A stretch of 64,000 nt of DNA. It comes from Candidatus Nitrohelix vancouverensis. Its GTDB lineage: Bacteria > Nitrospinota > Nitrospinia > Nitrospinales > VA-1. Below are positions 1-9,127 of this stretch, piece by piece (the first letter of the stretch is position 1; each line of letters starts with the position of its first letter). The stretch covers positions 2,010,557-2,074,556 of the forward strand of contig CP048620.1 in assembly GCA_015698305.1 (NCBI GenBank), in the 5' to 3' direction. The notes under the pieces were generated by a model. That model searched no databases. It saw nothing but the letters and a program-made list of their open reading frames with translations, and was not told the origin of the DNA. The position numbers and the translations under genes are program-made.

Positions 1-2
1 TT

Positions 3-1391
3 GGCGGCATCTCTCTCTTTTTTGGTTGCTTCGCTTATGGATTGGTCGGTGAACAAAAGTTTCTAAACTCCCTGCACGGCTTGAAAAAAATCCCTTCGGC
101 GGCAAATCCAGAAGAGGCGATTGCGCGATTTGAAGAGTTGATCGATTTCACATTCTGTTCCTACTTTTTGCCGCGCCGGGGACGCAAACTGCGCGCCCAG
201 GTCATTCTGCGATACGCCGAATACCTATTGTCGGTTGGTTTGGATGATTCTCGTTCCGTTCAGGTTTATTTGAAAGCCTTTTTGGAAGACCCGCGCCAGG
301 TTCGCTTCCGCGCGCCCCTGCTCTCTTTGTTTTCCAAGGGACGCGAGTTGAGCGAACAGGAGATCGATCTCCTGCTGATTATGTTGAAGGTGGAGGACTA
401 TCAGGATCATTTCATGGTGCGCCACCTGGCGGCGATTTTTCTGCGCAACCGCCAGCTCAATGAAAGAACGGAACCGGTTTTTTTGAAGGCGGTTCAGTCG
501 AAAGGCGAAAGCTCCGAGGAGATCGTGCGCTTTGTGCTTCCCCAATTGCTGGCCTTGAAGCGATTCGACGAATCGGCCCTGCAATTCTTTGCCGCGTCCT
601 TGCCCTATCTGCCTCTTGAGGAAAAACAGATTCGTCAGGTTCTGGCGCGGAATTATTGCGAAGGCATCTGGCAAGGCTCCGACCCGGCATTGCATGAAGC
701 CTGCGGACGCGCATTTTCTGAACTGGAACCGGACTTGCAACAGCGTATTGAGTCGGAAGTCGAAGAAGGGCGTCTGTCCTCCAAGCTGAAAAAAATTCGA
801 TTATTTTCGAGAGAAGACGTTCGACAACTGGATCGGCTTAAAAAACGACTGGGCATCACCCGTTCCCCCTGGGAAGTACTGCGGGCTTTTAAAGATCGCA
901 TCGTTCGCCTATTAGTTCTTCTCTTTAAAAAAATTGTGGGCTTGTTCGCCGATGGTCTGATTTATTTTGGTCGCCAGCGGCTTGGCATGAAATTGACGGC
1001 CCTGACGCTCGTATTGCTGGGAGTGCTTTTCGCCGTGAGCGTTAAAGAATTTTCGAAACAAAAGACCGTCAAACAAGAAGCCGTGACGCCAGAGCATTCT
1101 GAAAAGTCGGCCACAAAACTTAAGAAGCCGCGCGCCGTTAAAAAAGTACATACAATTCAGGTCGCCGCTGTGACCACGCAAAAGCAGGCGGATCGCTTGG
1201 TGAGAGATCTGAAGAAGAAAGGGCTGGAGGAAATTTATGTGGTGAAAACCCCGCGCCAGTCCGGCGGCAACTGGTACAAGATCCGACTCGGTAAATTTTT
1301 CAAGGAAGAGGATGCGCTGAAATTTGCGCAGAAGCTCATCACCGATAAAACAGTGAAAAACTATTTTATCATCTCCCTCCCCATCAGTTGA
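3..1391 (+). CDS. SPOR-domain membrane protein, 5' end outside window
   Basis: The frame is open back to base 3, and the codons before the first possible start (TTG at 42) read GGISLFFGCFAYGLV. That is a membrane helix, so the true start lies upstream of the window. About 300 mostly helical residues follow, rich in Leu, Arg and Glu, resembling helical-repeat proteins. A second membrane helix lies at about 981-1043 (LGMKLTALTLVLLGVLFAV), then a Lys-rich linker. A C-terminal SPOR domain at about 1149-1385 begins HTIQVAAV and contains GNWYKIRLGKF. SPOR domains bind denuded peptidoglycan glycan strands, so this end should face the periplasm. The large middle part lies between two helices; its function is not recognisable. 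The gene converges with the methyltransferase gene, whose stop is one base away. Confidence 0.8.
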   Translation, partial: GGISLFFGCFAYGLVGEQKFLNSLHGLKKIPSAANPEEAIARFEELIDFTFCSYFLPRRGRKLRAQVILRYAEYLLSVGLDDSRSVQVYLKAFLEDPRQVRFRAPLLSLFSKGRELSEQEIDLLLIMLKVEDYQDHFMVRHLAAIFLRNRQLNERTEPVFLKAVQSKGESSEEIVRFVLPQLLALKRFDESALQFFAASLPYLPLEEKQIRQVLARNYCEGIWQGSDPALHEACGRAFSELEPDLQQRIESEVEEGRLSSKLKKIRLFSREDVRQLDRLKKRLGITRSPWEVLRAFKDRIVRLLVLLFKKIVGLFADGLIYFGRQRLGMKLTALTLVLLGVLFAVSVKEFSKQKTVKQEAVTPEHSEKSATKLKKPRAVKKVHTIQVAAVTTQKQADRLVRDLKKKGLEEIYVVKTPRQSGGNWYKIRLGKFFKEEDALKFAQKLITDKTVKNYFIISLPIS

Positions 1392-1392
1392 T

Positions 1393-1998
1393 TCACTCTG
1401 CTGGTTTCTGCGCCCGAATCATCTTAACGATATCGAGATAGACATTTTCGACGGATTCCACTTCAAATCCCGATTGAGAAATCGTCGATACCGTATCGCG
1501 GGTCAAAGAAGTGCCTGTGAGTTTGAGCGAGAAAGGATTCATGAGCTGGAGCGGAATTCCAAAGAGCGGGTTGCGGCTCATGACATGCTCGAAACTGTAG
1601 ATACGCCCTCCCGGTTTTAAAACCCGTTTCAATTCTTTCAGACAAGGCAAGGGGCGAGCGACGGTGCATAAAACGCAGACGGTCAGAATCGCGTCGAAAT
1701 GATTGTCTGCAAACGCCAGTCGCTCTGCATCCATTTGATAGAGCCGCATTTTTCCTGGATACACGCGTGCGCGATGTTTTGCGTTCTGGAGCATGGGCGC
1801 GCTGATATCGATGCCGGAGATATCCAGCCCTGATGGGAAGTTAATGATCTCCTGCCCCGTCCCCACTCCCACATAGAGAACCCTTCCTTCAAGCTGACTG
1901 AAGAACCGAAGTTGTGATGAGGACCAACGTCGAGTGTCTCCAGCGCGCAAAAAATCGAAAGTCTTCGCGACGCGATCAAAATTCGCTTCCGGTTTCAT
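1393..1998 (-). CDS. Class I SAM-dependent methyltransferase
   Basis: This is a 201-residue Rossmann-fold methyltransferase of the Methyltransf_11/25 type. The SAM-binding glycine loop is VLYVGVGTGQEI near residue 40. It is followed by the acidic strand end GIDIS, the motif QMDAERLAFADNHFD, and LKRVLKPGGRIYSFEH. The layout matches the UbiE-like/phospholipid methyltransferase clan, but nothing seen identifies the substrate. The ATG overlaps the stop of the upstream membrane-protein gene by four bases, so the two are translationally coupled. A membrane-associated substrate is therefore plausible but not shown. Confidence 0.85.
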   Translation of the reverse strand: MKPEANFDRVAKTFDFLRAGDTRRWSSSQLRFFSQLEGRVLYVGVGTGQEIINFPSGLDISGIDISAPMLQNAKHRARVYPGKMRLYQMDAERLAFADNHFDAILTVCVLCTVARPLPCLKELKRVLKPGGRIYSFEHVMSRNPLFGIPLQLMNPFSLKLTGTSLTRDTVSTISQSGFEVESVENVYLDIVKMIRAQKPAE

Positions 1999-2420
1999 CG
2001 ATCCCCCTTTTCAGCGCGTGGATAGCTTGCTTGCGAGTATTTCCGATCATAAAACCATATGATGAAAAATATGACCGTCCCCCAAAGCGCGCCGGCGCCC
2101 GCGATGCAGAACTGCGGACTGTGTTCCGCCAGCATCCCGCCAAGCATTCCCGCAGGCATGGCGATCAGGTGAAGGGGAATCATCATTTCAAACGCTCCAA
2201 ACAAAGGGACGAGAAGAATTACAAGAGGGATCATGGCGATCATGCCCGCGATGCCTCCAATGAACATGGCGCCCAGCGCCGAAGTTGAGGCGGGAATCGT
2301 CAGGCTGGCGGAAATCGCGATGAGCGCTCCTGATGCTATGCAAACGCAGGGGTCGATCCATTTGAAATTCATGATCTCAATCTCGTGAGTTTGGTTTTTT
2401 GCGGGAGTCTGACAATCCAT
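1995..2420 (-). CDS. Small multi-pass membrane protein
   Basis: This is an unrecognised protein of 141 residues with about four hydrophobic segments. Examples are CIASGALIAISASLTI, MFIGGIAGMIAMIPLVILLV, a helix around MIPLHLIAMPAG, and ALWGTVIFFIIWFY. The tail is short and charged, so the protein should sit in the inner membrane. An internal ATG (Met17, MNFKWIDP) is an alternative start with a purine-rich stretch before it. The gene is followed with a four-base overlap by the methyltransferase gene, its only obvious functional partner. Confidence 0.65.
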   Translation of the reverse strand: MDCQTPAKNQTHEIEIMNFKWIDPCVCIASGALIAISASLTIPASTSALGAMFIGGIAGMIAMIPLVILLVPLFGAFEMMIPLHLIAMPAGMLGGMLAEHSPQFCIAGAGALWGTVIFFIIWFYDRKYSQASYPRAEKGDR

Positions 2421-2606
2421 TGTCTTAACGAAAAGTCGGCTCCTCGCTTGTAGTGATTCTACGACAACTGTTTCGAAAAATCTCTACCGATGAATCATGG
2501 AAGCTTGATTGCTGAAATTCCAGGGAGTTCTTATATTAGTTACAAGAGTTGCGATGTGTTCGGTTTGTATTCAATCCCTATTGAATCCTTTGGAAGGAGG
2601 CATCCC

Positions 2607-2813
2607 ATGTTTGAAGTGAATGTAGGAAAAGTGGATCGTATTTTCAGGGTGATTGCGGGCGTCGCATTGGTGGTCGGCGGTTTCATGGTTGAAGGTTCTG
2701 TTGGAATCGTCGTGTCCGTCTTTGGCTTGATTCCTTTGATCACCGGCTTGTCCGGCAGGTGCCCGGCCTATGCCATGTTTCATATCAACACCTGTCCATT
2801 GAAACGGGTTTGA
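2607..2813 (+). CDS. DUF2892 (YgaP-type) inner-membrane protein
   Basis: This 68-residue protein starts MFEVNVGKVDRIFRVIAGVA and has two hydrophobic hairpin segments. It ends CPAYAMFHINTCPLKRV. The opening, the Gly-rich hairpin and the CPxY element are typical of DUF2892, the membrane domain attached to rhodaneses such as YgaP. The start at 2607 is favoured by AAGGAGG six to seven bases upstream; a longer in-frame reading from 2490 lacks such a site. It stands just before two YeeE/YedE permease genes. DUF2892 and YeeE/YedE genes are often neighbours in sulfur-handling loci, so a role in sulfur transfer is an inference from context. Confidence 0.8.
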   Translation: MFEVNVGKVDRIFRVIAGVALVVGGFMVEGSVGIVVSVFGLIPLITGLSGRCPAYAMFHINTCPLKRV

Positions 2814-2851
2814 TTCCTTTGGTGGCCGGAGAGGAATAAAACGAGGCTGAT

Positions 2852-3391
2852 ATGATCTCAATATTTAGACAACAGCGTTGGTCTCCCTATGCCGTTGGCG
2901 CGGGTTTGGGAGTTTTATCCTGGCTGACTTTCGTTTTCATGGACAAGGCCCTGGGCGTGTCGACAACCCTGGTGCGATTGGCGGGCGGTCTGGAAAGCGT
3001 TTTTGCTAGGGATCGTGTTCACGCGAATACCTACTTTGCGAAATATCTGGGAACCGTGGAGACTCCATTGCCTGTGGTTGACTGGCAGTTTGCCCTGGTC
3101 GCAATGATATTTTTGGGAGCCTTTGTCTCCGCTAAATTATCAGGTCAACAGGGCGGCGAAAAATTGTCTGCTATTTGGCAGGATCGATTTGGTCCTTCCG
3201 CTGCGAAACGCTACCTGGGCGCATTTGCGGGTGGCGTCATTCTGATAATGGGAGCGCGACTCGCGGGAGGATGCACGTCGGGACATGCGGTTTCAGGGGG
3301 CATGCAGTTGGCCGTTTCATCCTGGGCATTCACGATTGCGATGTTTGCCTCGGGAGTCGTTGTGGCAATACTGATGTTTAAGAGGAGATGA
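2852..3391 (+). CDS. YeeE/YedE-family permease, first half
   Basis: This 179-residue membrane protein of the YeeE/YedE (DUF395) family has about four to five helices. The conserved Cys element is RLAGGCTSGHAVSGG with Cys141. Full-length family members such as TsuA/YeeE carry two such halves and take up thiosulfate through conserved cysteines; here the halves are separate genes. The stop lies three bases before the ATG of the second half, so the two subunits are almost certainly made together and pair in the membrane. Family knowledge supports sulfur-compound transport. The exact substrate is unknown. Confidence 0.85.
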   Translation: MISIFRQQRWSPYAVGAGLGVLSWLTFVFMDKALGVSTTLVRLAGGLESVFARDRVHANTYFAKYLGTVETPLPVVDWQFALVAMIFLGAFVSAKLSGQQGGEKLSAIWQDRFGPSAAKRYLGAFAGGVILIMGARLAGGCTSGHAVSGGMQLAVSSWAFTIAMFASGVVVAILMFKRR

Positions 3392-3394
3392 GGC

Positions 3395-3940
3395 ATGTGG
3401 AATAACGTGTTTGCCAGTATGGATCAGTTGCTGATGGGAGGGTTGGCCGGATTTGTCTTTGGGTTTTTATTGCACAAGGGCGGCGTCTCCCGCTATGACG
3501 TGATCGTCAATCAATTTCTGCTCAAAGATTTTACCGTTGCGAAGATCATAGTGACGGCTATCGCCGTTGGCGGAATTGGTATTTATGCAATGAAAGCGTT
3601 TGGCGTTGATTTCAATTTTCATGTCAAGACGGCGGCATTGTGGGGGAATATCGTCGGCGGGTTGATTTTTGGAGCGGGCATGGTTTTGCTGGGCTATTGC
3701 CCAGGCACTTGCGTTGCAGCGATGGGTGAAGGATCGCGTCACGCGCTCTTTGGCTTTCTGGGGATGGTGGCGGGAGCCATTGTCTTCGCCGAACTCTATC
3801 CCTGGATTCGTTCCGTATTTCTGTCTTCAGCGGATCTGGGTAAGATCACGCTACCGGAATTGACGGGTCTGCCAACATGGTTGTTCTTTGCGGTTTTGTC
3901 TGGAGCGGTTTTGCTGATGTACCGAATGAAAAATATCTGA
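3395..3940 (+). CDS. YeeE/YedE-family permease, second half
   Basis: This 181-residue partner of the preceding gene has a first helix MGGLAGFVFGFLLHKGG and the signature LLGYCPGTCVAAMGEG with Cys102 and Cys106. Each half carries its own Cys motif, as expected if they form a heterodimeric equivalent of a two-half YeeE permease. The motif AGGxCTSGH in the first gene and GYCPGT here are not identical, which fits two diverged halves. The start has AGGAG upstream. A three-haem cytochrome gene follows about 75 bases later on the same strand. Confidence 0.85.
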   Translation: MWNNVFASMDQLLMGGLAGFVFGFLLHKGGVSRYDVIVNQFLLKDFTVAKIIVTAIAVGGIGIYAMKAFGVDFNFHVKTAALWGNIVGGLIFGAGMVLLGYCPGTCVAAMGEGSRHALFGFLGMVAGAIVFAELYPWIRSVFLSSADLGKITLPELTGLPTWLFFAVLSGAVLLMYRMKNI

Positions 3941-4015
3941 ATGTGCGCTATGCGGAAGATATAGCGGCGTTTTGGACAGTTGTCAAAATTTGAAAAACTC
4001 AAGTGGAGGAACAGT

Positions 4016-5029
4016 ATGAGTCAATTATTGGATGTAGTGAAAGCGAAAATTTTTCTGGCGCTTGCGATGGGCATGGTTTTAGCGCTTCCGCAATCGCTTT
4101 TCGCGGAGGATCTGTCCAAGGCGAAGAAAATTGTTGAAGAACAATGTTCTGCCTGTCACAAATTTTCCGGTGAGCATGAGAGCAAGTTCAATTTAAAAGC
4201 GCCGGATTTGATGTGGGGCGGCGTTAAGTATCAGCATGCCTGGCTGGTGCGTTGGCTGGAGGGCAAAGAGCCCTTATTGTATCCCAATGCTTACCGCTGG
4301 GATCAGTCGAATGTCGCGACGAAACATCCAAAGCTGTCATCCGCAGACGCCGAGTCGGTGGCTCGTTATATGGAAGCGAATTTGAAGGACGATCGCGTTA
4401 AGGAAAACGCAATCGACTTGTCCAAATTCACGGAAAGGGAAATGGAGTTCGGCGCGGAGCTTTATAAAAGTTTCTCCTGTCTGGGATGTCACCAGATCAA
4501 GGAAGATGGCAAGAATATTGGCGGGCCTATCAGCGTCGACCTGTTCGATGCGGGCAATCGTTACGATGTGGACTGGTTGTACCGCTTTGCATTGAACCCT
4601 CAGGATTTCACGCCGCATAGCGGGGAGTACCTTGCGGATGCGACGATGCTGGGCGTTCGCTACATCGTGGGCTATCTCATGACTCTTGGCGTTGCAGATT
4701 ATAAATACCACGAGCCCTGGACGAGCGAGTTCTTTAAAAACGCAAAAGCGGAACGCGGCGCAACAATTTATAAAAATTATTGCGCGCAATGTCACGGCTT
4801 CACCGGCAAGGCGGACGGGCCTGGCGCATTGGGGCTGGACCCCAAACCTGCGGTGCATGCGGAACTGCCATTGAGCGATTACCCGGATGATTATTTATAC
4901 AACCTGATTTTCTACGGCGGGAAATCGGTGGGCAAATCGTCGATGATGCCGGACTGGGGAATGACCTTGCCGCCGCAAGATATTGCGGATGTCATAGCCT
5001 ATATCAAGTCAACGTTTAAAGGACAGTAA
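4016..5029 (+). CDS. Three-haem periplasmic cytochrome c
   Basis: This is a 337-residue exported protein with three c-type haem sites: CSACH (44-48), CLGCH (155-159) and CAQCH (256-260). Each lies in its own cytochrome c-like domain. The signal peptide is IFLALAMGMVLALPQSLFAED. The start at 4016 is chosen because AAGTGGAGGA precedes it and it places the signal peptide at the N-terminus; a longer reading from 3980 has no ribosome site. The last domain (HGFTGKADGPGALG, then SSMMPDWGMTL) resembles the mono-haem domains of oxidase-linked and sulfur-oxidation cytochromes. It follows the YeeE/YedE pair and is closed by a strong terminator. A periplasmic electron carrier linked to sulfur-compound use is inferred, not shown. 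Confidence 0.9.
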   Translation: MSQLLDVVKAKIFLALAMGMVLALPQSLFAEDLSKAKKIVEEQCSACHKFSGEHESKFNLKAPDLMWGGVKYQHAWLVRWLEGKEPLLYPNAYRWDQSNVATKHPKLSSADAESVARYMEANLKDDRVKENAIDLSKFTEREMEFGAELYKSFSCLGCHQIKEDGKNIGGPISVDLFDAGNRYDVDWLYRFALNPQDFTPHSGEYLADATMLGVRYIVGYLMTLGVADYKYHEPWTSEFFKNAKAERGATIYKNYCAQCHGFTGKADGPGALGLDPKPAVHAELPLSDYPDDYLYNLIFYGGKSVGKSSMMPDWGMTLPPQDIADVIAYIKSTFKGQ

Positions 5030-5049
5030 CGATCAGGACGGATGTATCA

Positions 5050-5088
5050 AAGGTCGGGTGTGGGGTTTTCCGCACTCGGCCTTTATTA
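5050..5088 (+). terminator. Rho-independent terminator, probably bidirectional
   Basis: A 14-bp stem with three G-U pairs (5050-5063 with 5070-5083) encloses a six-base loop and runs into TTTATTATTT on the plus strand. It follows the cytochrome stop by about 20 bases. The stop codon of the convergent RND gene begins at 5088, so the same hairpin can end transcripts from both sides. Confidence 0.8.
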
Positions 5089-7596
5089 TTTGTCGGCGAT
5101 TCTTTCCGGGCCAAGGGGTTTGAACAGGAGAATCAGCGCCGGTAGAAGCGTCAGGTTGTTCAACAGGGCGACGACCATGGCAACGCCTGTGAGGATTCCA
5201 AAATAGATGGTCGGAATAAAATTTGAAAGAGCGAGGATAGAAAATCCAAAAGTGACGGTGATGGAGGTGTAGTAAATTGCGCGGCCTATACTGCCGTGGC
5301 AAATTCGAACGGTCTCTTTGTAATTACCGGTTTTGGGAAACTCTTCCTGAAAGCGATAGATGTAATGGATGGTGTCGTCTACGGCGATTCCAATTGTGAT
5401 TGCGGCGATCGTGATGGTCATCATATCCAAAGGAATCTTGAACCAGCCCATGATGCCGAGGACCATGCCTGCGGCCAGCGTATTGGGGATGATGGCAAGC
5501 AGGGAAATAAAAACTTTTCTGAACAGGATGATGAACATCGCCAGAATACCGATGAACACAGTTCCTATCGTTAGAATCTGCGATTGATAGAGGCTGTGGA
5601 GCATATTATTGTAGAGCACAGCCATGCCGGTGAAATGGATTCGCTCTTCTTCAATGCCGATTTCTTCGACCAGATGCTTTTTAATTTTCGCAATCAGAGC
5701 GCCCCGGTCCAGATTTGGGTTGACCTCTTCAATGCGCATGGAAATTCGAACCTGGTTGCCGTCTTTTGCCAGATAGGGATGCATGAAAATTTTCTTCAAC
5801 TCGACAGGCAGTAACTTGCGGATCAGGGCCAGGTCATAGTCGTCAGGCAATTTTTTGTCGTTGAGTATTTTTAAAACTTTGACTGTGGTTGCGATGGACA
5901 GGGTTTTACCTATTTCAGGCAGTCCTTCCAAATAGTCGTGGACTTCTTCAACCAGAAGCAAGGGTTCCGGGTGGAACCAGAAATTTTCAGGTTCCTTGTC
6001 CACATTGTCTCCGAAGGGATCGTCAAAAGGATCGTCGGCGACTTCCTGTTGTTTCAGTTCCTCCAGGTAATCAAAAAAATCGGCTTCGGCGTCGATCACA
6101 ATATCGAGAGGGGTAGTTCCGCCCAGTTGCTGATCGATGACGCTCATGCCTTGATAAATTTCCGTGGAGGGGTTGAAATAATCAATGAACCGGTTTTCTA
6201 CATGCAGTCTTGAAATGCCAGTGATGCAGAAAACAGCAAGGAGGACGCTTAGAGCCAAAATCAACGATCTTCGCTTTAGAGTCAATTCTGCGAAAAAATT
6301 CGTCAGGTTTTTAGTGATGTCCTTGCTGGAGACGGAAGAACTCGGGCTCAATAGAGCGAGGCAGGCGGGAAAAAATAAAAAAGAAAGGATGAAGGCCATG
6401 GAAATTCCGATCGTCATCATCCAGCCAAAATCGATCACAGGGCGAATTCCGCTGACCACCAAAGATGTGAACGCCGCAATGGTGGTGATGGCCGTGTAGA
6501 AACAGGGCAGGAACATATGCTGAATGGTTTCCAGAACCAATTCGCGTTGACTTCTGTTGGGACTTTCGGCGTAAAGCTCCCCATATCGAACGATGAGATG
6601 AATCGTTAAAGACATGGTAATGATGAGCAGAATGGAAATGAAGTTGGAAGAGATAACGGTGACGCGCCAGTCGAGAAAGCCGAGAACGCCGACCATGACA
6701 AATGTCGTTAGAAAACAACCGGCGATGGGCAGAAAAACCCAGCGCACTTTTCTGAAAAAGAATCCCAGAGCAATGATCATGAAAAACAGGACGCCCATTC
6801 CAAACACCGAGATGTCATGATCGATGAAGCGTACCATGTCGGATGTGATCATGGGCACCCCGCCGAGGAACATTTCGGCGCGGTGGCGTTGAGTATCCAT
6901 GATACGACGCACTTCCTTAATGTCATCGTTCTGGTATCTCAACACCTCTGCCAGATAAAGCTTGAATTCACGAGAGACTCGATTCAGACGCTCTCTCTCT
7001 TGCGGACTCAGAGCTTTGGAGCGTTTTATCTCCCGAAGATCGTTTCGCTCTTCCAGTAGCGAATAGTAAGTTTCGTCGCGTTTGTAGTTGACCAGAATAG
7101 CCGTCGTTTTGCCATTGGGACTGACCAGCAATTTGCTGTAAACGGGACTCTCGGTGAATTCCTTCAGGGCCATGTCCCTGTCAAGATCGGGCGTCGCTTC
7201 CAGCGTTCGCACGTTCTTGCCGATTTCAGATAATTTTAATTTGGGGCTGTTGAGAAGCGGGGAGTCCAGAATGGTGGTGACCGACGACACCCGCTCCATT
7301 TTTTCCAGCGCAACGCGCAACTTCCGAATTCCCTCCAGGGATTCATCGGAGAGCAGGTCTGAACGCGGCGTATAGGTGATTATCAGAAAGTCTTCGGAGC
7401 CATATTTTTTATTGATGTGACGGAAATATTTCAGGTCCGTGTCGTTTTCCAGCACCAGCGAATCGGCGGATGCGTCGAGTCTGAAATCGGGGGTGTGAAA
7501 AGCGAAAAACCCCAGAATACACCCAACGAGGAGGAGGGTGAGCAGGGGGCGTTTCAGAACCAACGCGTCAAATAAATTTAGAAATCTTGGCGCCAT
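5086..7596 (-). CDS. RND-superfamily (MMPL/COG1033) exporter
   Basis: This 836-residue predicted exporter has the two-half RND plan. Helix 1 (LLTLLLVGCILGFFAFHT) is followed by a large periplasmic loop beginning DASADSLVLENDTDL. Five more helices come next, then a second N-terminal helix around LILALSVLLAVFCITGI with its own loop, and a final helix bundle. The last bundle carries IGIAVDDTIHYIYRF, typical of COG1033 RND proteins. The second loop has a very acidic insert (FDDPFGDNVDKEPE). Relatives move hydrophobic molecules or lipids such as hopanoids, but no adaptor or outer-membrane partner gene adjoins it, so the cargo is unknown. It forms a single-gene unit facing the cytochrome gene. Confidence 0.88.
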   Translation of the reverse strand: MAPRFLNLFDALVLKRPLLTLLLVGCILGFFAFHTPDFRLDASADSLVLENDTDLKYFRHINKKYGSEDFLIITYTPRSDLLSDESLEGIRKLRVALEKMERVSSVTTILDSPLLNSPKLKLSEIGKNVRTLEATPDLDRDMALKEFTESPVYSKLLVSPNGKTTAILVNYKRDETYYSLLEERNDLREIKRSKALSPQERERLNRVSREFKLYLAEVLRYQNDDIKEVRRIMDTQRHRAEMFLGGVPMITSDMVRFIDHDISVFGMGVLFFMIIALGFFFRKVRWVFLPIAGCFLTTFVMVGVLGFLDWRVTVISSNFISILLIITMSLTIHLIVRYGELYAESPNRSQRELVLETIQHMFLPCFYTAITTIAAFTSLVVSGIRPVIDFGWMMTIGISMAFILSFLFFPACLALLSPSSSVSSKDITKNLTNFFAELTLKRRSLILALSVLLAVFCITGISRLHVENRFIDYFNPSTEIYQGMSVIDQQLGGTTPLDIVIDAEADFFDYLEELKQQEVADDPFDDPFGDNVDKEPENFWFHPEPLLLVEEVHDYLEGLPEIGKTLSIATTVKVLKILNDKKLPDDYDLALIRKLLPVELKKIFMHPYLAKDGNQVRISMRIEEVNPNLDRGALIAKIKKHLVEEIGIEEERIHFTGMAVLYNNMLHSLYQSQILTIGTVFIGILAMFIILFRKVFISLLAIIPNTLAAGMVLGIMGWFKIPLDMMTITIAAITIGIAVDDTIHYIYRFQEEFPKTGNYKETVRICHGSIGRAIYYTSITVTFGFSILALSNFIPTIYFGILTGVAMVVALLNNLTLLPALILLFKPLGPERIADK

Positions 7597-7795
7597 TTGT
7601 TTGAAGGAGGTTCTCGAAGGTTAACGCAAATACCTAAAAACGGAAGGTATACTAACATTGTTAATTGAATGGGTTTAAAAAAAAATGGCTCCGGCGCTGA
7701 TAATTCCCCGCTTCTGTTGCAAGGCGCAGGGGGATAGGACATAATAATCGGGATGTTGTTCTATCCTGATTTTCAATCAATATCTATTCATATAA

Positions 7796-9127
7796 ATGCG
7801 TATGAGTTCGATTCGTGTCGACATAGAAAATTTAAAGAACGTTGTATCAGATGACGAAAGATTTTCGTTTCAAGATCAAGTCGACGCCATCCACCGAGGC
7901 ATGGAAAATCGATCCGGAACGGGCGCAGAGTATCTAGGTTGGGCGGATCTGCCTTCTGGGACTTCCGATGATTTGTTGAAAAGAATTGAAAATTCGGCGA
8001 GTACGATTCGCGAGCGTTGCGATGCCTTCATCCAGATCGGCATCGGCGGTTCCTATCTGGGAGCGCGCGCCGGAATTTCTTTTCTGTCTCCATTGATAGC
8101 AAGCGCCGCTCTGCGCAAGGGGCCAGAGATTTTCTACGCGGGGCATAACATCAGCTCGGATTATTATTCAGATCTGTTGGCGGCGCTGTCAGATCGGGAT
8201 TGTGCGCTTTTTGTGGTTTCAAAATCAGGGACGACGCTTGAACCGGCGCTGGGTTTTCGTATTCTGCGGCAGTGGATGGAAAATAAATATGGAGCGGCGG
8301 AAGCGTCGCGTCGCATTGTCGCGGCAACGGACCCGAGCAAAGGAGTCCTGAAAACGATTGCCAACGAGCAGGGCTATGAAACCTTCGATATCCCTCAGGA
8401 TGTCGGCGGAAGATTTTCGGTGTTGACCCCGGTCGGCCTTCTGCCCATGGCGGTGGCTGGCGTGGATATACACAGTTTACTGCAAGGCGCGCGCGATATG
8501 GAGGCTCGGCTCCGGGCAGATTCATCGCTTGAAAGCAACCCGGCTTACAATTACGCCGTTTGTCGTCATCTCCTGCGCCGCAAGGGAAAAACAACTGAGA
8601 TATTATCTTCCTTTCATCCCGCCTTCGCGTATTTGCAGGAATGGTGGAAGCAGCTGGCGGGCGAAAGCGAAGGCAAGGACGGGAAAGGCATCTTCCCTGC
8701 GACCCTGGAGTTCACAACGGATTTGCATTCCATGGGCCAGTGGATACAGGAAGGCGAGCGTTTCATCTTCGAAACTTTTTTGATTCTGGATCAATCCCGT
8801 AAAGCGATCGCGGTATCGGAAAATCAAAACGACGAAGACGGGCTGAATTTTCTGACGGGGAAAACGCTGGATTTTATCAATGAAAAAGCGTACAAAGGAA
8901 CGGCCAAAGCCCATTCGGAGGGGTTGGCCCCCAATTTAACCATCGCCGTTAAAGACCGATCCGCTTATTCTCTGGGCCAGTTTTTCTACTTCTTTCAGCG
9001 CGCCGTTGCCATGACGGGATATCTCGACGGAGTCAATCCGTTCGATCAGCCGGGCGTGGAATTATATAAAAAAAACATGTTTGCTCTATTTAATAAACCA
9101 GGAACTGCGAAAGGACAATCTCAATGA
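7796..9127 (+). CDS. pgi: Glucose-6-phosphate isomerase
   Basis: This 443-residue enzyme interconverts glucose 6-phosphate and fructose 6-phosphate in the cytoplasm. Visible family motifs are IGIGGSYLGARAG (phosphate-binding loop), VVSKSGTTLEPALGFR (second sugar-phosphate motif), GGRFSVLTPVGLLP (PGI signature) and QEWWKQLAGESEGK. The length fits the shorter bacterial PGI type. Two in-frame ATGs lie six bases apart at 7796 and 7802; neither has a good ribosome site. The stop overlaps the transaldolase start by four bases, and glucokinase follows. The operon thus feeds glucose into, and shuffles carbon between, glycolysis and the pentose phosphate pathway. Confidence 0.95.
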   Translation: MRMSSIRVDIENLKNVVSDDERFSFQDQVDAIHRGMENRSGTGAEYLGWADLPSGTSDDLLKRIENSASTIRERCDAFIQIGIGGSYLGARAGISFLSPLIASAALRKGPEIFYAGHNISSDYYSDLLAALSDRDCALFVVSKSGTTLEPALGFRILRQWMENKYGAAEASRRIVAATDPSKGVLKTIANEQGYETFDIPQDVGGRFSVLTPVGLLPMAVAGVDIHSLLQGARDMEARLRADSSLESNPAYNYAVCRHLLRRKGKTTEILSSFHPAFAYLQEWWKQLAGESEGKDGKGIFPATLEFTTDLHSMGQWIQEGERFIFETFLILDQSRKAIAVSENQNDEDGLNFLTGKTLDFINEKAYKGTAKAHSEGLAPNLTIAVKDRSAYSLGQFFYFFQRAVAMTGYLDGVNPFDQPGVELYKKNMFALFNKPGTAKGQSQ

